The notes under the pieces: generated by a model
What the model was told of the DNA's origin: nothing
Database searches by the model: none
The model's input: the letters and a program-made list of their open reading frames with translations, nothing else
Part shown: positions 49,885 to 56,969 of the stretch, piece after piece
Layout: the number at the start of each line of letters is the position of its first letter
Position numbering within the stretch: the first letter of the stretch is position 1
Assembly: GCA_036555585.1 (NCBI GenBank)
Contig: DATBLE010000017.1
Coordinates: 62,001-126,000, forward strand
Source of the DNA: DATBLE01 sp036555585
GTDB taxonomy: Bacteria; Actinomycetota; Thermoleophilia; Gaiellales; Gaiellaceae
DNA: 64,000 nt
Reading direction: 5' to 3'
Program-made: the position numbers and the translations under genes

Positions 49885-50583
49885 ATGCCGAAGGTGCTGA
49901 TCGTCGAGGACGACGAGGTGATCGCACAGGGGATGGCCGCGCATCTGGCGGCCGAGGGCTTCGACCCCGTGGTCGCCGGCCGCGGGGAGCAGGGGCTCGC
50001 ACGCCTGCGGTACGAGCACCCGGACGTGTGCGTCCTCGACCTGATGCTGCCGGAGCGCGACGGCTGGAGCCTGATCGAGACGGCCCGGGCCGAGGGGATC
50101 GGCACGCCGATCGTCGTCGTCAGCGCCCGCGGGACCGAGCACGACCGCGTGCACGCGCTCGAGATCGGGGCCGACGACTACCTCGTCAAGCCGTTCTCGA
50201 TGAAGGAGCTGGTCGCGCGGGTCCGGGTCGCGATCCGGCGCGGCGTGACGCCGCAGGAGACTCCGCGCGGGGAGCCGATCGAGGTCGAGGAGCTGCGCGT
50301 CGACCCGCGCGAGGTGCAGGCGTACGTCGCGGGTGAGAGCGCCGACCTGACCCCCACCGAGTTCCGCCTCCTCTACGCCCTGGCGCTCGAGCGCGGGAAG
50401 GTCGTCTCGCGCGACGAGCTGCTCCAGCGGCTCTGGGGCCGGCGCGAGACGCATCGCGACCGGACCGTCGACGTCTTCGTCAGGAAGCTGCGCGAGAAGC
50501 TCGACCGGCCGGGCGCGCGGCACACGTTCATCCAGACCCGCTACGGCGTCGGCTACAAGTTCGAGGCGGTCAACAAGCTCTAG
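49885..50583 (+). CDS. Second OmpR/PhoP-family response regulator (paralogue of 47367)
   Basis: 232 residues, colinear with the regulator at 47367 and clearly a recent duplicate: KVLIVEDDEVIAQGMAAHL, CVLDLMLPERDGWSLIETAR, IGTPIVVVSARGTEHDRVHA, DDYLVKPFSMKELVARVRVA, TPTEFRLLYALALERGKVVS and QTRYGVGYKFE. All phosphorelay residues are kept. No kinase gene adjoins it, so it is an orphan or shares the PhoR-like kinase. Its TAG stop overlaps the malQ stop on the other strand. Confidence 0.93.
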   Translation: MPKVLIVEDDEVIAQGMAAHLAAEGFDPVVAGRGEQGLARLRYEHPDVCVLDLMLPERDGWSLIETARAEGIGTPIVVVSARGTEHDRVHALEIGADDYLVKPFSMKELVARVRVAIRRGVTPQETPRGEPIEVEELRVDPREVQAYVAGESADLTPTEFRLLYALALERGKVVSRDELLQRLWGRRETHRDRTVDVFVRKLREKLDRPGARHTFIQTRYGVGYKFEAVNKL

Positions 50584-51821
50584 CGTCGAGGGACAGGTCT
50601 GCCAGACCTGTCCTGACTCCGTTTTCCGCGGCCGGCAGCTTCGGTCAGCTCCCGGAGCCGGGCGGCGTGTCGCTTCGTCAGCTGGCCGGGCCGCAGCCGC
50701 CACGACCAGTTTCCCGTGGTCGTCCCCGGGGAGTTCATCCGGGCCTCGCTGCCGAGGCCGAGCACGTCCTGCGCCTGGAGGATCGCCAGCGCCGCGCGCG
50801 ACGAGAGCGCCAGCTCGATCAGCTCCCAGGTCGGCTCGATCCCGGGGAGCCCGGTCGCGCGGCGGATGCGCGCGGGCAGCGTGCGCCACCAGCCGGCGAC
50901 GGTGTCGCAGTCGTGGGTTCCGACGTAGACGACGCTCCGGCGGACGTGGTTCTCGAGCCGGTGCGGGTTGGCCGGCGGCCCCTCGAAGCCGAACTGCATC
51001 ACGACCATGCCGGGCATCCGGAGCCGTTCGCGCAGGCGCTCGACGGGTGGCGTGATCACGCCGAGGTTCTCGGCGACGAGCGGCAGCGGCCCGAGCTCCC
51101 GCTCGGCCGCCTCGAACAGCTCGGCGCCCGGGCCGCGCCGGAAGCTGCCGCGCCTCGCGGTCCTGTTGCGCTCCGGGACCGCCCAGTAGGCGACGAACCC
51201 GCGGAAGTGGTCGATGCGGGCGACGTCGTAGAGCTCGAAGGTCCGCCGGAACCGCTCGATCCACCAGCGATACCCCTGAGCCCGCAGTGCGCTCCAGTCG
51301 TACAGCGGGTTGCCCCAGTGCTGGCCCACGGCGCTCAGGCCGTCGGGAGGCGCGCCGGCGACGAATCCCTCCTGGAACAGCTCCGGGTGCGTCTTCACGT
51401 CGGCGCCGCCCTGCGCCACGTAGATCGGCACGTCGCCGAACAGGCGGACGCCGCGCTCGGCCGCATACCGGCGGAGCGCGCCCCACTCGCGGTCGAACCG
51501 CACCTGGTCGGCGATCGCGCCCGGCCCCGCGAAGGCCGCCCAGTCGCCGATCCAGTAGGGCTCGCGGGCGACGAAGGCCTCCAGCTCGTCCGCCGTGACC
51601 CGCGCGTCCGGCCGCTCCAGCAGGCCCGAGTGCGCCGCGAAGGCCGACGGGGACGCGTACGGCGAGCCGGCCGCGTCGGGTGGCGAGAGCGGGAGCAGCG
51701 CCCACCACGACTGGCCCGCCTCGACGAGCCAGTCGACGAAGCGGTACGCCTCGCGCCCGAGCCGGCCGCCGGGAAGCGACGAGACGTGCAGCAGGACGCC
51801 GCTGGATCGCTGGATGGTCAT
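50580..51821 (-). CDS. malQ: 4-alpha-glucanotransferase (amylomaltase)
   Basis: 413 residues, GH77. Opening RSSGVLLHVSSLPGG, nucleophile region VARIDHFRGFVAYW, acid/base PLVAENLGVITPPVERLRER, MVVMQFGF and the third acid in YVGTHDCDTVAGWW. It transfers maltosyl or longer glucan chains between alpha-1,4-glucans. It is shorter than the common 500-residue form. The last eight or so residues before the final PRR are encoded by a perfect palindrome (50591-50613), so the C-terminal tail is probably extra. Divergent from glgE with a 43-nt gap. Confidence 0.92.
   Translation of the reverse strand: MTIQRSSGVLLHVSSLPGGRLGREAYRFVDWLVEAGQSWWALLPLSPPDAAGSPYASPSAFAAHSGLLERPDARVTADELEAFVAREPYWIGDWAAFAGPGAIADQVRFDREWGALRRYAAERGVRLFGDVPIYVAQGGADVKTHPELFQEGFVAGAPPDGLSAVGQHWGNPLYDWSALRAQGYRWWIERFRRTFELYDVARIDHFRGFVAYWAVPERNRTARRGSFRRGPGAELFEAAERELGPLPLVAENLGVITPPVERLRERLRMPGMVVMQFGFEGPPANPHRLENHVRRSVVYVGTHDCDTVAGWWRTLPARIRRATGLPGIEPTWELIELALSSRAALAILQAQDVLGLGSEARMNSPGTTTGNWSWRLRPGQLTKRHAARLRELTEAAGRGKRSQDRSGRPVPRR
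50591..50613. repeat. Perfect palindrome at the convergent ends of the response regulator and malQ
   Basis: Arms GGACAGGTCT/AGACCTGTCC around GCC. It lies inside the last codons of malQ and 7 nt past the response-regulator stop. It may terminate transcription in both directions; size and GGACAG start resemble the other short palindromic repeats of the window. Confidence 0.6.
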
Positions 51822-51864
51822 CTAGGTTTGGGTTCGCCGACAGATTGAAAGCTGACGCTACGCG

Positions 51865-53682
51865 ATGCCTCCGCGCCGGAACAAACCCGCCCGTATCCAG
51901 ATCGAAGAGGTCTGGCCGCAGATCGACTGCGGCCGCTATCCGGTCAAGCGCTCGGTCGGGGACGACGTCGGGGTGTGGGCGACGATCTACCGCGACGGCC
52001 ACGAGACGCTCGGCGCCGCCGTCCTCCACCGGCCTCCCGGCTCGTCGACGTGGCGCGAGACGCCGATGCGGGCGATGGGGAGCGACCGCTGGACGGGGTC
52101 GTTCCGCGTCGACGTCCCGGGCCGCTGGGAGTTCACGATCCAGGCCTGGGTCGACCGGCTCGCATCGTTCCGCGACGAGCTCGGGCGCAAGGTCGAGGCC
52201 GGACAGACCGACCTTGACAGCGAGCTCGAGGAGGGTGCCCTGCTGCTCGGGGTCGCCGAGCTCGACGTCGACACCGCCCTGGCGTCGACCGGGAGCGACC
52301 GGTCGGAGGCGACCGCCCTCGTGCGCACGTTCGGCGTAGACGCCGACCGCGAGCGCGCCCGCTTCGGCGCCTGGTACGAGCTCTTCCCGCGCTCGTGGGG
52401 CGGGTTCGCCGGCGTCGAGCGCGTGCTGCCGGAGCTCGCGGAGCTCGGCTTCGACGTCGTCTACCTCCCGCCGATCCACCCGATCGGCGTCGGCAACCGC
52501 AAGGGGCGCAACAACGCGCTCGCCGCCGCCCCCGGGGATCCGGGCAGCCCCTGGGCGATCGGCAGCGAGGAGGGCGGGCACACGGCGGTCGATCCGGCGC
52601 TCGGGACGATCGAGGACTTCGCCAGGCTCGTGGCCGCGGCGCGGCGGCACGGCGTCGAGATCGCGCTCGACTTCGCGATCCAGTGCTCGCCCGACCACCC
52701 CTGGCTGACCGAGCATCCGGAGTGGTTCCACCGCCGCCCGGACGGCACCCTCAAGTACGCGGAGAACCCCCCGAAGCGCTACCAGGACATCTACAACGTC
52801 AACTTCGACAGCCCGGACTGGGAAGGGCTCTGGGCCGCCCTGCGGGACGTCGTCCTCCACTGGGTCGGGCTCGGGGTCAAGGCCTTCCGGGTGGACAACC
52901 CGCACACCAAGCCTCTGGCCTTCTGGGAGTGGCTGATCGGCGAGGTGCGCGCGACCGACCCAGAGGTCGTCTTCCTCTCCGAGGCATTCACGCAGCCCGC
53001 GATGATGGCCGCGCTGGCGAAGGCGGGCTTCAGCCAGTCCTACACGTACTTCACCTGGAAGAACACGAAGGCGGAGCTGGTCGAGTACATGACCGACCTG
53101 ACGCGCTCGCTGCTGCCGCAGTTCTTCCGGCCGAACTTCTTCGTCAACACGCCGGACATCCTCCACGAGTACCTCCAGCGCGGCGGCCGGCCCGCCTTCG
53201 AGGCGCGGCTCGTGCTCGCCGCCACGCTCTCGCCGAGCTGGGGGATGTACTCGGGGTACGAGCACTGCGAGAACGTCCCGGCCCGAGCCGGGAGCGAGGA
53301 GTACCTCGACTCGGAGAAATACGAGGTCAAGCAGCGCGCGCTGGACGGGCCGCTGCTCCCGCTCGTCGGCAAGCTGAACGCGATTCGCCGGGAGAACGCA
53401 GCGCTGCGGTGGCTCGAGGGGATCGACTTCCTCGAGACCGAGAACGACCAATTGCTCGCGTACGCGCGGCGGGCCGAGGGCAACTTCCTGATCGTGTGCG
53501 TGAACCTCGACTACGCCTCGGCCCGGGAGGGCGTCGCCGTCGTGCCCGCGACCTTCGGGCTGCCGCCGGCCTTCGCGGCGTCCGAGCTCCTCTCCGGCTC
53601 GGAGTTCCACTGGCGGCTGGGGCGCAACTTCCTCCGCCTCGAACCGGGCCAATCGCACATCCTTCGGATCGAGACCAGGTAG
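51865..53682 (+). CDS. glgE: Alpha-1,4-glucan:maltose-1-phosphate maltosyltransferase
   Basis: 605 residues, GH13_3. It extends alpha-1,4-glucan with maltosyl units from maltose 1-phosphate. N-terminal beta domain (IQIEEVWPQIDCGRYPVKRS) is followed by the barrel: FGAWYELFPRSWGGFAGVER, DVVYLPPIHPIG, nucleophile Asp in VKAFRVDNPHTKPLAFWEWL, acid/base Glu in VVFLSEAFTQP, and ILHEYLQRGGRPAFEARLVL. It starts the glgE-treS-maltokinase-glgB series, although a repeat-bearing 234-nt gap separates it from treS. Confidence 0.95.
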   Translation: MPPRRNKPARIQIEEVWPQIDCGRYPVKRSVGDDVGVWATIYRDGHETLGAAVLHRPPGSSTWRETPMRAMGSDRWTGSFRVDVPGRWEFTIQAWVDRLASFRDELGRKVEAGQTDLDSELEEGALLLGVAELDVDTALASTGSDRSEATALVRTFGVDADRERARFGAWYELFPRSWGGFAGVERVLPELAELGFDVVYLPPIHPIGVGNRKGRNNALAAAPGDPGSPWAIGSEEGGHTAVDPALGTIEDFARLVAAARRHGVEIALDFAIQCSPDHPWLTEHPEWFHRRPDGTLKYAENPPKRYQDIYNVNFDSPDWEGLWAALRDVVLHWVGLGVKAFRVDNPHTKPLAFWEWLIGEVRATDPEVVFLSEAFTQPAMMAALAKAGFSQSYTYFTWKNTKAELVEYMTDLTRSLLPQFFRPNFFVNTPDILHEYLQRGGRPAFEARLVLAATLSPSWGMYSGYEHCENVPARAGSEEYLDSEKYEVKQRALDGPLLPLVGKLNAIRRENAALRWLEGIDFLETENDQLLAYARRAEGNFLIVCVNLDYASAREGVAVVPATFGLPPAFAASELLSGSEFHWRLGRNFLRLEPGQSHILRIETR

Positions 53683-53684
53683 AG

Positions 53685-53798
53685 CTGTGGAGAACTTGTC
53701 AACGAATCGTCACTCCTCCGGTGCCAGGCATCGGCTGTGGATCGTGGAAAGAACGTTCCACTCTCTGCACACGTCCGGTGCCAGGCACGAGCTGTGGA
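53685..53798 (+). repeat. Direct repeat of CCGGTGCCAGGCA plus CTGTGGA motifs in the glgE-treS gap
   Basis: Two 24-nt copies (53718-53741 and 53775-53798, three mismatches) each join CCGGTGCCAGGCA to GCTGTGGA. A third CTGTGGA stands at 53685. Between them GTGGAA/TTCCAC (53744-53761) form an inverted repeat. CTGTGGA also opens both repeats at 4057 and 4168. The rest of the gap to 53916 shows no gene. Confidence 0.75.
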
Positions 53799-53916
53799 AA
53801 ACCAATCGCCGGCGGCGGGCTCTGCCCGCCGCCCGTTGCCGACCGACCACCGCCGGCTCCGTTCGCCATGCGCCGATCTCGAACGATCGTCGCCGCGAAG
53901 CGGCGGATCTCTCGAG

Positions 53917-55575
53917 ATGAGCGAGCCGGGGCAATGGTTCGAGTCCGATCCGCTGTGGTTCAAGCGGGCGGTCTTCTACGAGATCCACATCCGGGGGTTC
54001 TTCGACGGCAACGACGACGGCGCCGGCGACTTCCGGGGCCTGACCGACAAGCTCGACTATCTCCAGTGGCTGGGGATCGACTGCATCTGGCTGCTGCCGA
54101 TGTACGCGAGCCCGCTCCGCGACGGCGGGTACGACATCGCCGACTTCTTCGCGATCCACCCCGACTACGGGACGGTGGACGACTTCCGGACGTTCGTCGA
54201 GGCCGCCCACCAGCGCGGGATCCGCGTGATCGCCGACCTGGTGATGAACCACACCTCGAGCGACCATCCCTGGTTCCAGGAGTCGCGCTCGAGCCCGGAC
54301 TCGCCCAAGCGCGACTGGTACGTCTGGTCGGACGACGACACGCGCTATCCCGAAGTGCGAGTGATCTTCGTCGACTCGGAGCCGTCGAACTGGACCTGGG
54401 ACCCCATCGCCGGCCAGTACTACTGGCATCGCTTCTTCGCGCACCAGCCCGACCTGAACTTCGACAACCCCGAGGTCCAGGAGGCGATGCTGAACGTGCT
54501 CCGCTTCTGGCTCGACCTGGGCATCGACGGCTTCCGTCTCGACGCCGTCCCGTACCTGTACGAGCGCGACGGGACGAACGGCGAGAACCTGCCCGAGACG
54601 CACGAGTACCTCAGGCGCGTCCGGACCGAGGTCGACGCCCGCTACCCGGACCGCGTGCTGCTCGCCGAGGCGAACCAGTGGCCGGAGGACGTCGTCCACT
54701 ACTTCGGCGCCGGGGACGAGTGCCACATGGCGTTCCACTTTCCGGTGATGCCCCGCATGTTCATGTCGCTGCGCCGGGAGGAGGCGGAGCCGATCCTCGA
54801 GATCCTCGACCGGACGCCCGCGATTCCGGAGACGACGCAGTGGGGACTGTTCCTGAGGAACCACGACGAGCTGACGCTCGAGATGGTCACCGACGAGGAA
54901 CGGGACTACATGTACACCGAGTACGCCAAGGACCCGCGGATGAAGCTGAACCTCGGCATCCGCCGCCGGCTCGCGCCGCTGCTCGACAACGGGCGCGACG
55001 AGATCGAGCTGATGCACGCGATGCTCTTCTCGCTGCCCGGTGCGCCGGTGCTGTACTACGGGGACGAGATCGGCATGGGCGACAACGTGTACCTCGGCGA
55101 CCGCGACGGCGTTCGCACCCCGATGCAGTGGACCGGCGACCGAAACGGCGGCTTCTCGCGCGCCGACTTCGCGCAGCTCTACCTGCCTCCCCTGATGGAC
55201 CCCGTCTACGGATTCGGCGCCGTGAACATCGAAGCCCAGCTGCGCACGCCCACGTCGCTGCTGCGCTGGCTCCACCGCTTCATCGCGCTGCGCAAGGAGC
55301 ACCCGGTGTTCGGGGTCGGCACCTACGAGGCGCTCCGGCCGGAGAACCCGCGCATCTTCGCCCACATCCGCCGGTACGAGGACGACGTCGTCCTCTGCGT
55401 GCACAACCTCGCCCGCTCGGCCCAGGCCGTCGAGCTCGACCTCGCCGAGTACGAAGGCTGGGTGCCGGAGGAGATGCTGGGACGTTCGAGCTTCCCGCGG
55501 ATCGGGAAGCTGCCCTACCTGCTCACGCTCGCCCCGCGCGGATGGTTCTGGTTCCAGCTCCGGAGGGAGGAATGA
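53917..55575 (+). CDS. treS: Trehalose synthase / maltose alpha-D-glucosyltransferase
   Basis: 552 residues, GH13_16. Interconverts maltose and trehalose, feeding maltose to maltokinase. FKRAVFYEIHIRGFFDGNDD, DLVMNHTSSDHPWFQ, nucleophile LGIDGFRLDAVPYLYERDGT, acid/base RVLLAEANQWPEDV, NHDELTLEMV and YYGDEIGMGDNVYLGDRDGV are diagnostic of TreS. It is not fused to the kinase. ATG 53917 overlaps no other gene; the upstream in-frame sequence is the repeat region. Confidence 0.96.
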   Translation: MSEPGQWFESDPLWFKRAVFYEIHIRGFFDGNDDGAGDFRGLTDKLDYLQWLGIDCIWLLPMYASPLRDGGYDIADFFAIHPDYGTVDDFRTFVEAAHQRGIRVIADLVMNHTSSDHPWFQESRSSPDSPKRDWYVWSDDDTRYPEVRVIFVDSEPSNWTWDPIAGQYYWHRFFAHQPDLNFDNPEVQEAMLNVLRFWLDLGIDGFRLDAVPYLYERDGTNGENLPETHEYLRRVRTEVDARYPDRVLLAEANQWPEDVVHYFGAGDECHMAFHFPVMPRMFMSLRREEAEPILEILDRTPAIPETTQWGLFLRNHDELTLEMVTDEERDYMYTEYAKDPRMKLNLGIRRRLAPLLDNGRDEIELMHAMLFSLPGAPVLYYGDEIGMGDNVYLGDRDGVRTPMQWTGDRNGGFSRADFAQLYLPPLMDPVYGFGAVNIEAQLRTPTSLLRWLHRFIALRKEHPVFGVGTYEALRPENPRIFAHIRRYEDDVVLCVHNLARSAQAVELDLAEYEGWVPEEMLGRSSFPRIGKLPYLLTLAPRGWFWFQLRREE

Positions 55576-56969
55576 CGACGTCGTCCGACCTGACCGAAGA
55601 GACCCTCGTCGAGTACATCTCGGCGCAGCGCTGGTACGGCTCGAAGGGCCGCGAGGTCGCGCACGCGGCCGTCGTCGACTGCGCGGAGCTGCCCGGTGCG
55701 GTGATCGCGCTCGTCGAGGTGCGGTTCCCCGAGGGGACGCACGACACCTACCAGCTCGTCGCCGGCGACCAGCTGGACGGGCTGGCCGAGCCCCGGGTGG
55801 CGCGTGAGCTGGTGCAGCGGATCCGCTCCGGCACGTCGCAGCTGACCCGCGACGGCGGGACGATGTTCTTCCAGGTCACCGAGGGCTTCGCCGGCGTGGG
55901 AGCGGAGCTGGCGCGGCCGCGGGCGATCGAGGGCGAGCAGACGAACAGCTCCGTCGTCTTCGACGACGAGCTGCTCCTCAAGGTCTACCGCCGCCTCGAG
56001 GCCGGGATCAACCCCGAGCTGGAGATGCTCCGCTTCCTCAGCGAGCACGACTTCCCGAACGTGCCCGAGCTGCACGGCTGGTACGCGTACCACGGCCGGC
56101 CGGCGGAGTCGACCCTCGGCATCCTCCAGGCGTTCGTGCCGGACGCGCTCGACGGCTGGGAGCTCGCGCTCGACGAGCTGGTCGACGCTCCCGAACGGTT
56201 CCTGCAACGGCTGCGCCCCCTCGGCGAGGTGACGGCTGCGATGCACACCTGCCTGGGCTCCGACGCCTCGGATCCGTCGTTCGCCCCGGAGGACCCCAGC
56301 CTCGAGTCGCTCGGCCTGCTGACGGCGACGATCGACGAGGAGATCGAGCGCGCCTTCGTCGACCTGCCGGACGAGCTCGACGCGCTCGACCCGATCAGAC
56401 TGCGCGGCCACGAGATCCGCGACCGGCTCCGCGAGCGGACGCACGCGGGCTCGGCCGGCCGCGTGATCCGGCATCACGGCGACTACCACCTCGGGCAGAC
56501 CCTGCTCGCCCCGCGGACGCCGCAGGCGTCCGCAACCCAGGGCCGGGCGCCGGCGGCTTTGCCGACGGCGGACCCAGCCACGCACGACTGGGTGATCATC
56601 GACTTCGAGGGCGAGCCGGCGCGGTCGCTGCCGGAGCGAAGGCGCAAGCGGTCGCCGCTCCGGGACGTCGCCGGCATGCTGCGCTCGTTCGCCTATGCCG
56701 CCTCCGCGGTCGAGCTCCTGCGCGGCGCCGAAGCCCCGCCCGGCTGGGAGGAGAGCGCGCGCGCCGAGTTCCTCGAGGGCTATCTGGGCACCGTCGACCC
56801 GGCGCTCGTGCCGCCCGGGCCGGAGGCGTTCGAGAAGCTGCTCTCGGTCTTCGAGCTCGAGAAGGCGGTCTACGAGCTCCGCTACGAGCTGAGCACGCGC
56901 CCCGACTGGCTGCCGATCCCGGTCGCCGGCATCCTGCGCATCCTCGAGGAGGAACCGGTCACCACGTGA
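55572..56969 (+). CDS. mak: Maltokinase
   Basis: 465 residues, ATG overlapping the treS stop (ATGA). Phosphorylates maltose at C1 for GlgE. ISAQRWYGSKGREVAHAAVV, EQTNSSVVFDDELLLKVYRR, catalytic loop RVIRHHGDYHLGQTLL, metal-binding VIIDFEGEPARSLPERRRKR and PLRDVAGMLRSFAYAA are Mak/Pep2 signatures. Between the catalytic loop and DWVIIDFEGEP there is an extra segment of about 25 residues rich in Ala, Pro and Thr (about 314-338). It is encoded by palindromic DNA (56513-56533) and is not expected in the family. Confidence 0.94.
   Translation: MTTSSDLTEETLVEYISAQRWYGSKGREVAHAAVVDCAELPGAVIALVEVRFPEGTHDTYQLVAGDQLDGLAEPRVARELVQRIRSGTSQLTRDGGTMFFQVTEGFAGVGAELARPRAIEGEQTNSSVVFDDELLLKVYRRLEAGINPELEMLRFLSEHDFPNVPELHGWYAYHGRPAESTLGILQAFVPDALDGWELALDELVDAPERFLQRLRPLGEVTAAMHTCLGSDASDPSFAPEDPSLESLGLLTATIDEEIERAFVDLPDELDALDPIRLRGHEIRDRLRERTHAGSAGRVIRHHGDYHLGQTLLAPRTPQASATQGRAPAALPTADPATHDWVIIDFEGEPARSLPERRRKRSPLRDVAGMLRSFAYAASAVELLRGAEAPPGWEESARAEFLEGYLGTVDPALVPPGPEAFEKLLSVFELEKAVYELRYELSTRPDWLPIPVAGILRILEEEPVTT
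56513..56533 (+). repeat. Palindrome inside the maltokinase coding sequence
   Basis: Perfect 9-bp arms GCGGACGCC/GGCGTCCGC around GCA, at the start of the extra 25-residue segment between two catalytic motifs. It keeps the reading frame. Confidence 0.65.

Noticed and set aside
49840..53658. A 1,272-codon open frame on the minus strand across the malQ-glgE region
   Set aside because: It is antisense to strongly recognisable genes, and its Arg/Pro/Ala/Val/Asp-rich translation is the usual shadow of high-GC coding DNA.
53685..53798. DnaA boxes / replication origin, because CTGTGGA resembles TGTGGATAA
   Set aside because: No full 9-mer matches, no AT-rich unwinding region, and no dnaA, dnaN or other origin genes are nearby.
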